NCBI RefSeq assembly: GCF_019175285.1
Contig: NC_056523.1
Location: 181,773,496 to 181,837,495 of the forward strand
DNA length: 64,000 nucleotides
Direction of reading: 5' to 3'
Origin: Sceloporus undulatus
Lineage: Eukaryota > Chordata > Lepidosauria > Squamata > Phrynosomatidae
The translations under genes and the position numbers were made by a program. Positions 32,447-43,175 of this stretch are shown in pieces. The notes under the pieces are model-generated. The model had not been told where the DNA came from, did no database searches, and saw only the letters and a program-made list of their open reading frames with translations. Numbering within the stretch: position 1 is the first letter of the stretch; every line of letters starts with the position of its first letter.

Positions 32447-33595
32447 CTGTGGAAGGAAATAGAGAGGTGGTCAAGGTCTACATGGAGAAAAACATCCTGT
32501 GATTGTCTCTAGAGCAAACCTCATTGAAATTAAACAGCTCTTGTGCAAAAACCCTTTTAGATTAAGTTCCTCACATTACAATGTGGGGCAAAAGGGGACA
32601 ACCCCAGAAAATTCTTCCTAGGTCATAAAATGCTTGGGAAGGGCAATGCCATCCTTTCAGCATGTGTTATCACTAACACAATTTCATAGATCTTGCCTCC
32701 AAATCCTTGAAGACAAGAAAATTTAATATATTAAAGAGGGAGAGGTTCCAGGGTTTTGTACAAGGTACAAACATATCAAAAAGGCAGAACCGCCTTGCCT
32801 TCCACCCCATGCCAAAATCTACATTCAGAATAAATCATAATAAAGTGATGACATCAGCGCCGAGATCTGGTGAGGTCCCTCAGCATTCCTCTAAAAGGTA
32901 TGCCTGGCTGTGGGACACAGACAGACACTTCTCTCATCCTGTCCACTCCCAATAAAGCACAGAATGGCTGTGTGGGCTGGTTTCAGCAGCTTTTTGCCAA
33001 GTCATAGCGGAACATCTTTAGGCGCTGCACAGGGAAGCAGGGAACAACAAACCCAGCAATGCCCAAACAGGACATCTGTATGTGTAAGGGGCACTTAAGC
33101 ATCTGTATGTTCCTAACAGAATTCTGGCCATTATGTGTATACCTCAGTTCACGGTTGTAAAGACCTTCTTTGCACACTGCAATTTTAAGTATCCAATGAG
33201 TCTGAAATATGAGAATACAGCAAACTTATGTTTTGAAATAAACAGATCACAGAGGTACATTGTTCCCTCTGTGTTGAGTATCCAGGTGATGGCAAATTTG
33301 GATGGACCTCTGTCTCAAAATGTGTGTTGGTGCAGAACTAGAAAAGGTGTAGAACCCAGAGAACACTGGAAGCCATTGAGGAGAGCAGAAACCCCACCCC
33401 ATGATCAATCCTTGGGAAACTGCAAAGCTTTCTTCTGGTTCTTCAGGTTGCATTATAACTCTTATTCTTTGCTATCTTTCTCTCTAACCATGAAGTCTAG
33501 AAGTATGGGCTTTTGGGTAGAAAAAGAAGATGGCCAGAATTCACTTGGGGACTGACATCATCGTAAGTGGACTTACATCTGTAGGAAATAGTACT
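32447..33595 (-). other. ITGA5 last intron, 3' portion
   Basis: Intron sequence between the last two ITGA5 exons. No repeat or exon recognised here; several short open frames lack conserved motifs. Confidence 0.5.
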
Positions 33596-33599
33596 GAGT

Positions 33600-35530
33600 A
33601 GTTTTGCAAAGTCTGTTATTACTGACTCAGCTTCCTCTCACTCTGAACCCTATTTTAGAACCAACTAAGGCCTGCTGTGACGATTTTAACAACTTTTTTG
33701 CAGATAAAATCTCTCGGATAAGGGCTGATCTTGACACCGGCATTACAACAGAAACAATAGGAGAGGCATCCAGAGCTTCCGTGGACTCTATTAAATTGGA
33801 TCACTTTGAGTTTGTACATACTGATGAAGTGGACAAGCTTCTTGGAAGTGTTAAGAAGACAACGTGCTCTCTCGATCCCTGTCCTCCTTGGTTGACCGCC
33901 CAGGATGGTGATGCAGTAACATCATTATTACAACTCATAATTAATGCATCCTTCAGGGAGGATAAATTTCCATTGAATTTGAAATTAGCAATAGTTAAAC
34001 CTTTGCTCAAGAAACCCTCCCTGGACCCCCTGGTGAGAAATAATTATAGACCGGTCTCTTTGTTGCCATTCTTAGGTAAGGTGATCGAGAGAGTGGGCAT
34101 CGACAGGGGAAGTGTGACCTTGTTGGTGCTTTTGGACATCTCAACGGCTTTTGATACCATTGACCACGGTATCCTTCTGGAACGCCTGAGGGACTTGGGT
34201 ATCGGGGGCACTGTGCTCCAGTGCTCCGATCTTACCTCTCTGGCAGATTCCAGATGGTGAAGCTGGGGGACACTTGCTCCTCTAAGAGGGAACTGACATC
34301 TGGTGCCCTTCAAGGAGCTATTCTGTCTCCCATGCTGTTCAGCATTTACATGAAACCGCTGGGAGAGATAATCCGGAGACATGGTGCGCGGTGTTATCAG
34401 TATGCTGATGACACCCAAATATGCTTCTCTATGTCTCTGACTGATACAGGGACTAAGGATGGCATCTCTCCTCTGAATGCCTGCCTGGAGTAGGTAATGG
34501 GCTGGATGAGGGAAAACAAACTCAGAAAACGGAAGTACTTGTGATAGGTTCTTTGGGTCTAAGGAAGGAAATTTGCCAACCTGTCCTGGACGGGGTCACA
34601 CTTTCCCTGAAGGACGAAGTTCGCAGATTAGGTGTACTTCTGGACTCGTCCTTGCAATTGACATCTCAGGTAGATGCGACGGCCAGAAGTGCTTGCTATC
34701 AACTTTGGTTGATACACCAACTGCAACCCTACCTGGGCCAAAGGGACCTTGAAACAGTGGTACATGCTCTGGTTTCTGTAATGCGCTCTACATGGGGCTA
34801 CCCTTGTATCAAGTCCGGAAGCTTCAGTTAGTACAAAATATGGCAGCCAGATTGGTCACCAGTGTATCTAGGTTTGACCATATAACACCTATCTTGAGAG
34901 ATCTTCATTGGCTTCCTATTCGCTTCCGGGCATAGTACAAGGTGTTGGTTATCACCTATAAAGCCCTACATGGCTTGGGCCCGAGTGACTTGAGGGACCG
35001 CAACTCCCTGTATGATCCACCCGCACACTCAGAACATCTGATAAGAACTTATTGGAAACACCATCTTCCAAATATGTTTCCTCATCCCAAAAGGCCTTTA
35101 CTCTAATGGCCCCGCGGATCTGGAATAGCCTACCGTATGTACAGCGCTGTGTAAATTTACAGCACTTTATAAATAAAGGTTAATAATAATAATAATAATA
35201 CCTGAGGAGCTCCGTCTCATGACCTCCTTGGAAACATTTAAAAAGAGACTTAAAACGGTACTCTTTTGTCAAGCTCCCCCCCCCCCCCACCGAAGAATGA
35301 AGACCAATATCCCTGCTGACCACGATATTCTGCCTTGCCCCTGGATGCTGGATGGTTGATGGATTCTTGTACTGTTGTATTGATGAGTGTTGATGTAATA
35401 TTTTTTATGTTTTTATAAGAGTGTTATATGTATTGATTTTAATAGTCTGTAACCCTGCTTCGATCCACTGGGAGAGGCAGGGAAACACAAATAATAATAA
35501 TAATTATTATTATTATAATTATTATTATTA
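33600..35530 (+). mobile_element. L2-group LINE, 5'-truncated, in the ITGA5 intron
   Basis: Encodes a non-LTR reverse transcriptase: FNNFFADKISRIRADL, LKLAIVKPLLKKPSLDP, NNYRPVSLLPFLGKVIER, LLDISTAFDTIDHGILL (motif A), SGALQGAILSPMLFSIY (motif B), QYADDTQ (motif C), then LQLTSQVDATARSACYQL and the QLVQNMAARL block. About 40 residues are missing between KVIER and DRGSVTLLVLL. Frame changes and stops (around 34215, 34491 and 34935) make it a dead copy. The 3' UTR ends in a GGCAGGGAAACACAAATAAT tail with (TAA)n at 35492-35530. It lies antisense to ITGA5. Confidence 0.85.
35138..35206 (+). mobile_element. short retroposed tail inserted in the L2 copy
   Basis: GTACAGCGCTGTGTAAATTT and CAGCACTTTATAAATAAAGG then (TAA)n interrupt the L2 reading frame between ...GGAATAGCCTACC and CTGAGGAGCTCC. 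TACC occurs on both sides as a possible very short target duplication. This tail type is common at LINE 3' ends in lizards. Confidence 0.5.
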
Positions 35531-35955
35531 CAATATGCATGGGGAACTGATACTCAACAAGACTAGATACATAATGGCACTGATGTGCATTGGGATTTGA
35601 TGATCATTGGGACCAATGCACAATGGGAACCAATGCATGGGACTGAGGTGCAACAGGAAACTCTTGCCAGTGTCCTAGTATGTTTCTTTGCAATTCACTA
35701 ATAGGGTTCCTTAGCCCCTCTGCTATGTAACTAAGTACATGTAAAGTTATGCAAAGTAGACTTCAATAGAGAATTCTGGCTGATGATTCTCAGCTAAATC
35801 TGCCAGAGAACATTGGAGCAACCATCCTTTCTGATATACACAAATGTTGCAGTCCTACTTGCACCTAGCATTTCGGAGATTCTAAACCCTTCACTGCAAA
35901 CATGAATGTGCCCCCCTCCCTCTTCGTGGGATTGCTCCCCAATCAGCTATCTCAC
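35531..35955 (-). other. ITGA5 last intron, 5' portion
   Basis: Intron. 35700-35810 (AGGGTTCCTTAGCCCCTCTG, ATGTAACTAAGTACATG) is related to 25285-25385, an unnamed dispersed repeat. The splice donor is AAG followed by GTGAGATAG at 35955 on the minus strand. Confidence 0.5.
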
Positions 35956-36078
35956 CTTGTATAGTACATAGATGAGGAGTGCCAGGAGCAGGAGTCCAAT
36001 CAGAATGGCTAAGATGATGATCCAGAGAGGAACCCCTTGGCTGGTCTCTCCCTTGGCCCAGTGCAGTGACGTTGACAC
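35956..36078 (-). CDS. ITGA5: integrin alpha-5, transmembrane exon
   Basis: 123 nt, 41 codons, phase 0 at both ends: [14 protein letters not shown], then [14 protein letters not shown], then [13 protein letters not shown]. The human exon is the same length and nearly identical in the membrane span (remembered as [20 protein letters not shown]). The residues before VPLW are the extracellular juxtamembrane stalk. The remainder is one hydrophobic helix ending in a lysine at the membrane face, and GFFKR follows in the next exon. Acceptor CTCTCGGCAG and donor GTGAGA are good consensus sites. The preceding extracellular (calf-domain) exons are not recognised in this window. Confidence 0.95.
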
Positions 36079-36640
36079 CTGCCGAGAGAAAGGAAGTACG
36101 GCTAAGGCCTGATACTAATCATAAGCCACTATGGAGCCAAGTATGGTCTTGCTACATTGGAAGAGACCCACATAAAAGCCTTAATCTGTTTTGTATCTTG
36201 AGGACAGTCTATCTGGCAACACTGTTAGTCAGGAAAGTTAAATCAGTCTTCTCTACACAGACTAAGGGTTCTTGGACCAAGAACGAAGTATTGTTTCATG
36301 CTTCCTGGCTAGGCTGTATGAGGCACAGCTGGCTGGCTGTCCAGCTGTTGTTAAAATCAGAACACTGAGCTACAAGGACCTTGGCAATAGGCTGCAAGGC
36401 AATTATAAGAAGAACCCTTTGCATCACACTAAAGGCCCATCTCTGTAACACATAATCCTTTTTCCTACTGCAGCCAATGGGAAATCCATGGGAAACCAAG
36501 AGGGCCACAGCACACATTCCCCCCCCCACACACACACACACTCCTGCTCACCAGGGTGGAGAGGCCCAGTTCAAGGGTGGGCAACTACAAAATGTCAGTG
36601 ATCCTGCCAGTTTCCTCCAAATTTGGCCAACATGTGGCCA

Positions 36641-36680
<40 letters not shown>

Positions 36681-37194
36681 GTAATAAGCCAAATTAGAGG
36701 CCAAAAAAAAAAGGCAAATAATCTTGTCCTCCATGAATTTGACTCATGGCCTTTAAAAGCTATCTAAATCAGTACATCTTGTGGTAGTAGACTCTATCAT
36801 TTAACTGTAAATGGTGGCCCAAATATCTCCCTGTTGCGCTTCATTGGACAACACTGAGTCATCTAGGATCTAGGAAAATGTCTCCCTATCCACTTTTTTC
36901 ACATCACATATCATTTTATGCACTTTGATATCCTGCCCCCTCATACATTATTACCCTTCTTTCAATACCAAATAGCCCTAGATATTGTAATGTTTCCTTT
37001 TAGGAAATTGAATCAATCTACCTGTGGTGTGGTCTCCCTCTTTTCCTACTGCCTTTTGCTTTTTCCAGAATTAGTGTTGTTTCTAATCAGACAAGTAGTC
37101 TTACAATATATCCCAAGTATGATAGCCTCAGTTTAGTCATTCTGTCTTTCAGTGAGAGTTCAGCATTTTGTCCTTGGACCCCCTTTATTTGTCT
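36079..37194 (-). other. presumed ITGA5 intron; (AAT)n
   Basis: No exon recognised. Contains a (CA)n/C run near 36523 and an (AAT)n microsatellite at 36641-36680. All sequence from here to the window end is presumed upstream intron, because no earlier ITGA5 exon was found. Confidence 0.4.
36641..36680. repeat. (AAT)n microsatellite
   Basis: About 13 uninterrupted AAT units. Confidence 0.95.
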
Positions 37195-37290
37195 TTTTGG
37201 CAGCCTGAGAAAGTGTGGCAGCCTGAGAAAGTGTGGTTTGCTTAAGGTCATCCAGTGCTATCCATAGCTCAGCAAGGATTCAAATCCTGA
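37195..37290 (-). mobile_element. Sauria-type SINE fragment
   Basis: CCTGAGAAAGTGTGGTTTGC, TTAAGGTCATCCAGTGCTAT and AGCAAGGATTCAAATCCTG are the antisense SINE body and B-box region. The first phrase is duplicated in tandem. Confidence 0.6.
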
Positions 37291-37316
37291 TTAAAAAAAC
37301 TAATTAGAAATAGTAA

Positions 37317-37600
37317 GGCCGAATCACATGCCACAAAAGGAGTGATCTCTGGCTACTACAGCTGCAATTGCTCCAGGACTGTGGCAACCAGATGTCCCAC
37401 TCCTGAAGCAAGCTGCCGCCGTAGTCTCAAGGAGACCATCAGCAATAGTGGATTAAATCCAGTCTTTTTGCCGGCAGCTTTGGGCTGCTTTAGGCAGTCT
37501 CAGAGTAGCTTCAGGCTGCTTCGGGGATGTGCGTTGTGTAAATGCCATGCCCCTGAAGTGGCCAAAAGCCACTCTATTTGGCCCATCTCTTTCAGGCCAT
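37317..37600. mobile_element. hAT-like MITE (GGCCTGAAAGAGATGGGCC ends), copy 1
   Basis: The right end, reversed, reads ACTATGGCCTGAAAGAGATG and GGCCAAATAGAGTGG; the left end GGCCGAATCACATGCCACAA is its degraded partner. The interior holds CCGGCAGCTTTGGGCTGCTT. Relatives at 38048-38298 and 58393-58673. Confidence 0.55.
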
Positions 37601-37721
37601 AGTTGGGGTTTGGAAAAAATCTCTTGCAAAATGAAAGCACAAGGGCTTATCAATTATCCTCTCCCTAGAGTATGTAACTAAAACTCTTTAGGATTTTACT
37701 ACTGTGGCATGTTTTAATATA

Positions 37722-37926
37722 CAGCGCAACCGCGTCATACACAGGCATGCTATACGTGGCTTTCAGCTTATGCTGAAAGCCGCACGACAAAGAATCAATG
37801 GTGCACCCCCCACCACCACATCACATGCATGAGCCCCATTGGTTTCAATGGGGCTAAAGCACATGTGGAACTTGACTTACGTAGCAGGATCCAGAATGGA
37901 TCCTCATGGAAGGCAAGGGCACACTG
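37722..37926. mobile_element. pogo/Tigger-like MITE
   Basis: CAGCGCAACCGCGTCATAC at the left and, reversed, CAGTGTGCCCTTGCC at the right, flanked by TA on both sides (37720-37721, 37927-37928). Internal hairpin CTTTCAGCTTATGCTGAAAG. Confidence 0.6.
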
Positions 37927-38047
37927 TATAATAATTATAGAAAACACAAAATTACAACTGTATTCTTTTTAGCAGGGTACAGTACTAAAATGTGGCCAAG
38001 ATACCTGTCACAGTGTTCCACCATGAATACCACTAAAGTATGACTTT

Positions 38048-38298
38048 GGCCTGAAACAGATGGGCCAAATAGAGCGGAGTGCGGCATTTAGACGCATGCT
38101 CCCAATGGGGCTGGAAGCTGCTCTGAGGCCACTCAACCGAAGCTGCCAGCAAAAGGAGTGGATTTAATCCACTCCTGTTGGCAGCCCATATAGGACCATT
38201 TGAGACCATGATGGTGGCCTGCTTCAGTCACCACAGTCCCAGAGCGATTACAGCCAGAGTGGCCACTGGCCACTTCTTTTGGCCTGTCTGCTTAGCCC
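38048..38298. mobile_element. hAT-like MITE, copy 2
   Basis: Left GGCCTGAAACAGATGGGCCA and right, reversed, GGGCTAAGCAGACAGGCCAA. Inside, AAGGAGTGGATTTAATCCAC forms a central palindrome. Same family as 37317-37600. Confidence 0.65.
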
Positions 38299-38370
38299 TT
38301 TAGTCACTTTTTGAGTGCCCCAGTAGTCTTGAACATTTCCTATCCTCAGTTCTGCCTTTATCAAACCATT

Positions 38371-38913
38371 TGTCAAAGGGTGGATGAGGGGGAGGAATTG
38401 GGTTGGGGTCCTGCTGTGGAGGATGACGTGCCGAGGGACCCAGGAGAAACCAAAGAAGAGAGGGCTCAAGGCGCTACAGCTGGCACCAGGGCGGAGGCTG
38501 GGGAGGCGGGAGTGCCAGAGGGTAGAAAAGGGCCAGAAGGAGCCCGGGAGAGGGAGGAGAAGTGGATAAGGAGTGTGGAAGGTGAGACCGGATATGAAGG
38601 GGAGGTGGAGACCTGTGTGCGGGACGCTTGGTCCGCCAAGGTGAGCTGGCGCTACTTGTGGGGACACAGCGAGAAGCCCACTCAAGGGGAAGACCGAGGC
38701 CTGCAGATAGAGAGCTGCTTTGCTGAGAAGGTGCATCCTCTAGCATTGGAGGAACCTAATGGGCCTTTTCAGGCTAGGCCGGTAATAAATCCGGGGCCCC
38801 GTCTGTTGTTGGACATTAGGGGATGGTGTTGGCCCACCCAGCGGGGAAGAAGAGGACAAGCCCTGAAGTTAGAGGGGTCCAACCCAGAGGGAGTGTCTGA
38901 GGAGGAGGACTAA
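38371..38913 (+). other. unidentified open frame, acidic, 180 codons
   Basis: Open from about GTGGATGAGGGGGAGGAATTG to a TAA at 38911-38913. The product is rich in Glu, Gly and Arg, with VPRDPGETKEERAQGATAG, then DAWSAKVSWRYLWGHSEK and a C-terminus NPEGVSEEED. Base composition is more GC-rich than the flanks. It lies antisense within the presumed ITGA5 intron. I do not recognise a family. A fossil retroelement piece is one possibility, because the stop is followed closely by TTGTAAGTGTTGGTGG and a further ATG frame beginning MDPQITAANGG at 39028. A lineage-specific exon is another. No splice sites or promoter seen. Confidence 0.35.
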
Positions 38914-40811
38914 TTGTAAGTGTTGGTGGAGAAGTATCCTGTTTTGTGTTATTCCTGTTTGAGCACCAGTTATTCCCTGTTTAATTAGAGCACTCAGCAT
39001 CAGTTGGACTCCTTGTGTTTTTGAGCCATGGACCCTCAGATAACGGCTGCAAATGGAGGCACACCCAGGGGCCCGGCGACACCATTGTTTAGTATACAAC
39101 CTCCAAACTGCTGCTTGAAAACAGTTTGCAAAAGTTTGCATGCCAGGAATTGTTCGACAACTTGTATATCCCAAAGAACTGGATCAGATTTGGAAGAAGG
39201 AACCATAAGTGACAGAGGATGGTGTGAGCCCGTAGAGGGAGTTCCTGTTGCCAAAATCTTGATAAAGGCATACATCAGCTAAGAAAGGGTTTTTTAGACA
39301 TTGTTTTTTTTCCTAGCACGACTATGTGGAAAATCTCACTCACACATTCCTGTTTTGTTGTTCACAGTAGTGTCCTACACTGGGGTGTCACCTGGTATAG
39401 AGGTGGGGTTTTGGGGCAGGGACAGGGTGTGTGCCAGCCCCTCCCTCCTTGATGCACACCATGAGGTAGCTGCGGTCCCAACCCTACCGGGGCGGACTGA
39501 CCATTTGCTTCAGCCCAATGACTCTGGAGACCAGGGTTTGAATCCTGGCTTGGGGGATGGAGCAGACAGGCAGGAAAAAGAGGCTCGATCTTGCTTTTTC
39601 CGAAAGCCAGCCAAACCCCCACTGCCTGCACCAAGGTGGGCTTAACACCCATGGTGAGACCGCATGGCACAGCATAAAGCTTCCCAGTATTCCACAGCCT
39701 TGAGCCACGCCAGTTAAAAGTGGGGTCAAAATGGATATCCCTCATACGTGCCCCCTTCACCTCATGCCCCCTACTGGACTGCCTGGTTTGTGTATATTGT
39801 AGTTACATCCATGGGAGCTGTCACATTTTCCTTTGCTTTGCCGCTGCCCTGCATTTGCATTGGACCATTTATATGTAGATGAGAAGGTGCACATTTTTTT
39901 TGCTTTGCTTTTTAGCCCTGGACTGCATCTTTGTTTCAGTCACATGGAGTGTCCTGTGGGATGGCAGCTGGGCGGAAAGAGGTAATTGGTGGTCACAGAT
40001 GGTGCGTTCATCCGATGGTGTGCAAGCATGGTGGAGAGTCGGGGGGGGGGGAAATAACCAAGAGGTGTTCGGCCTGCCTTCGGAGCTGGCCATGCAGACA
40101 GCGGGGCTTCTACCTACTTTCAGAAAAAAACTGGTTTTTTCCTAGCTGTCTGCTCAGCTCCACTGTCCTTCTTGCATGCCAATACTTTGAAAGCCTTCTT
40201 GCTGCCCCTTCTTTCCCCTCACCACCCCCCTGGATCTTTCCCCCACCCCCAGGGGGGCATACTACCCACCTTGAAAATCACTGCCTTAAACCATCTAGTT
40301 AACTCTGAATGACTCACTGTTCCAAGCTTTTATCTAGGACAAGGTAAACATAAAAGTCAGCCTGTGAAAGCTGTAGGGGGCCAGGGATAGGAATGGCAGA
40401 CAAAGAAGATAAGCATACACCCCCACCCCAAATTTTGCATTTTTAAAAGAGACCAGTTCTCTCAGATGCTGTCCCAGCTTTCCTACCAAAGGCTGCCTGG
40501 CAAATTATGAGAACATGCAGTTCCCAGAAGATTTCCTTGGAGGGGTTTATAATGAGTCTAGGTGCTTTTATAAAGTGATCTCCCGCCAGGCTCAGAGATA
40601 ACAGCCCAGCCCTTGACTATCAGGAACAAACCTGTGGCGCAGAGCACAGCAGTAAGTGAAAACATTAATCTAGATCTTATCCATTCCCAGCTACCTGAGA
40701 ACAAGTGATGATTATATTTTAGGGATAGAGAAACTGAGGAAAACTGGTGATATTTGATTTTTTTAAAGGTTTAACTGAACCCATCTGTCTCAAGACAAGA
40801 TAAACATGTAC
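38914..40811. other. no gene; minor repeat scraps
   Basis: 39650-39735 carries a palindromic-MITE scrap (CTTGAGCCACGCCAGTTAAA). Otherwise nothing recognised, including no ITGA5 exon. Confidence 0.4.
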
Positions 40812-41046
40812 CTAGTGTTTGAGTGTTGGACTGTGACTCTGGAGACCTGGGTTTGAATCCCTCTTCAGTCATGTAGACCTGCTGGGGGACCCTGGGCAAC
40901 TCACACTCTCTCAGCCTCAGAGGATGGCAATGGCAAACTCCCTCTGAAGAAGCTTACCAAAACAAAAAAACCCAAAGAATACTGCAATACGTTTGCCTTA
41001 GGGTCACCCTAAGTCAGAAATAACTTGAAGGCACATAACAATAACG
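40812..41046 (+). mobile_element. Sauria-type tRNA SINE
   Basis: GTGTTTGAGTGTTGGACTGT and GAGACCTGGGTTTGAATCCC give the tRNA-like part with B box. The body GGGGGACCCTGGGCAACTCA, CACTCTCTCAGCCTCAGAGG, TTAGGGTCACCCTAAGTCAG and the BovB-like tail AACTTGAAGGCACATAACAA follow. The extreme 5' end is missing. Confidence 0.85.
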
Positions 41047-41508
41047 ATCTCTGCAAGACAAGATACATTTAAGCACATCTTGTGTGCACATCTTGTGTTT
41101 CATGCTTAGCGCCATGGGTGTCATCTGTGCCAGAATCTCCTTGCTAGCAACAAAGACAAAAAAAACCAACAAATTTTATTCACTAGCCCATAAGTTTCCT
41201 TCCATACATAAAGCCATAACATCCCACTGAGGAGTCATTCAGATGTTGCTTTTGTAAAATTGACTATGAGAATAATCTCACTCATGTTTCAGGTTTGTTA
41301 TTCACACTATGGAACCACATCTCTGTGAGTTTGGTTGATCTCACATGCCAGCACTCATGAAGATGGAATCAACGATGCAAATGTATTCAACACACAATCA
41401 AGGCATGTAGTTTTAACCTGGATCTATCTGAACCCGTTATTCCTACTTCTGACAATGAGAATCTTTTTAAGTGGGGTTTTCAGTAGCCCCCCCCCCAACT
41501 TAATCGGG
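41047..41508. other. no recognised feature
   Basis: No gene or repeat recognised. Confidence 0.35.
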
Positions 41509-41900
41509 TGCATTTAATAATAATAATAATAATAATAATAGGTTTTATTTATATACCACCCAATCACTGGGAATCCGAGCGGTTTACAATACAGGGGATA
41601 ACAGACAGTTCCCTGCCCACAGGCTTACAATCTAAAAGACACGACACAAAAGGAGAAGGGAATGGTGAGGGGGGGGAGGGAATCAGGTCCAGCAATTCTT
41701 CTCTCCCTCTGAGGCCTGGACCAAGGCAGATGGACCGGAGGGAGGGCTCTTCTTCTTCTTCAGGCTAGCCCCTGATGGAACTGGGCCAGCCTTCTCTCTC
41801 CCTCAGAGGCCGAAAGATGACAGTTAGGGAGGGAGGAGCCTCTTTCTTCAGGCTAGCCCCTGATGGTACTGGGCCAGCCTTCTCTCTCCCTCAGAGGAGA
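41509..41900 (+). mobile_element. 'panel' repeat (ATACCACCCAATC / GGCTTACAATCTAAAAG) with tandem block
   Basis: Starts at an (AAT)n run (41514-41541), then TTTATTTATATACCACCCAA, CGGTTTACAATACAGGGGAT, AGGCTTACAATCTAAAAGAC. The second half repeats a segment containing AGGCTAGCCCCTGATGG and GGGCCAGCCTTCTCTCTCCC twice. A dispersed squamate repeat; related scraps at 8850, 27661, 30030 and 53652. Confidence 0.55.
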
Positions 41901-42270
41901 GAATTTAGAATTTAGAATGAAGGTGAACCAAGATTCAACCTGGATTCATCCTGGGTTATTTTTACCATCTGAATAACCTGAGACTCTCTAGGCTTCTACA
42001 GATAGCCCACTGAAACATACTGAGAATCCACCTTTGAAAGATGGAAGCAGTGCTCATACAGATGTTTGGAGCATCCTTGGACAATATCCTCTCCTTATCA
42101 TCTCCTCCCTTGCTATTATTACTGCCCACTGTCCAGGCCCTTTTCTCAAGGCCCAATTTGCAAGGTTAACAGAAGGGAATAGGCTGTTCTCCTACTTCAT
42201 GTTCCCTTGTCATGTCACTTGTTCTCATCCAGAAACCAGCCCCCCCCAAATCACAATTAACAAGGGAAAT
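41901..42270. other. no recognised feature
   Basis: Flank of the DIRS element; nothing recognised. Confidence 0.35.
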
Positions 42271-42500
42271 GACAGGTTGCTTACCTGTAACAGTATTTCT
42301 TCGAGTGGTCATCTGCGAATCATACAAATGGGTTTCACTGCGCCTGCGCAGTGCTGCTCGGAACCTGCTGGAATCACTGGGCAGAGTTTACTCTGCAACA
42401 TTTTGAAACTTTTTGGCGGTAACTCCGCCCATCCGTTATAAGGCCCCTGCCTTCCCGCTCTTTTCCCCAGTTCCGCAATTTTTCCGCCAAGCAGGCGATG
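42271..42500 (-). repeat. DIRS inverted terminal repeat (element 3' side)
   Basis: About 180 bp from GCGAATCATACAAATGGGTT onward are reverse-complementary to the repeat at 48530-48728. The outermost 50 bases are specific to this end, as in other DIRS elements whose two terminal repeats differ in their outer ends. Confidence 0.88.
42332..42353. promoter_or_regulatory. GC-palindrome in the DIRS terminal repeat
   Basis: CACTGCGCCTGCGCAGTG (42336-42353), a near-palindrome close to the NRF1-type consensus. The matching site in the other terminal repeat is at 48672-48689. A regulatory role is inferred, not shown. Confidence 0.35.
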
Positions 42501-42551
42501 GAAAGAGCCAATGTGAGCAGGACACTGAGGGGACGGACGGGTGGGATTTGT

Positions 42552-42645
42552 ATGTATTCGCAGATGACCACTCGAAGAAATACTGTTACAGGTAAGCAAC
42601 CTGTCCTTCTTCTTCGTGGTCTCTGCGAATCATACAAATGGGTTT
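42552..42645 (-). repeat. DIRS internal complementary region
   Basis: The first half (to GTAAGCAACCTGTC) is the reverse complement of the element's left extremity (42271-42320). The second half (TTCTTCTTCGTGGTCTCTGC...) is the reverse complement of its right extremity (48688-48728). Side by side they spell the junction of the two ends. In DIRS replication this region is known to template completion of the ends and circle formation. Confidence 0.88.
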
Positions 42646-42713
42646 AGACTGACAAGCTAAGGTATGCGGCAGAGGGAGTGTCCTGAGACCAAAGCTATGG
42701 TGAACCAAAGGTA

Positions 42714-42965
42714 CAGTGGTACCCCGAGATACGAATGCGCCGCCTTACGAAATTTCCGGGTTACGAAAAAAATCTATTTAAAAAAACTGTTCCGGGTTAC
42801 GAAAAAAATTTGGTTACGAAAATTTTTTTGGTGCTTTTCGGCGCTATTTCGCACCAAATCGCGGCTTTTCCCCATTAGCGCCTATGGCTTTTTCGGCTTA
42901 CGAAGCCTTTCGGGTTACGAAAGCGGCGGCGGAACGAATTATTTTCGTAACCCAGGGTACCACTG
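42714..42965. mobile_element. pogo/Tigger-like MITE nested in DIRS (252 bp)
   Basis: CAGTGGTACCCCGAGATACG at one end and, reversed, CAGTGGTACCCTGGGTTACG at the other, flanked by TA (42712-42713 and 42966-42967). Same family as 1243-1721. It sits between the internal complementary region and the recombinase region and is therefore younger than the DIRS insertion. Confidence 0.82.
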
Positions 42966-43175
42966 TATATTTATTACAATAAAAACACCTTGAACCATAA
43001 AAGAGTCAGTCTTTTTGTTCATGCACAGATCAAATAGCAATAACGTTGCTAAACCTGAGGAGGGAACAGAGCTCATGCAAGACCGATCCCATGAAACTTG
43101 TGCAAACCAACATTCAACAAATGTCAACAGTGTCAACTGTACAAGAGTAGTAAACACAAAACATCAGTAGTGCAA

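Noticed and set aside
40450-40670. Possible upstream ITGA5 exon
   Set aside because: It has an AG-like and a GT-like edge on the minus strand, but the frames contain stops and no calf-domain residues.
40812-41046. tRNA gene
   Set aside because: The A/B-box head belongs to a Sauria SINE; there is no cloverleaf and the body and tail are those of the SINE.
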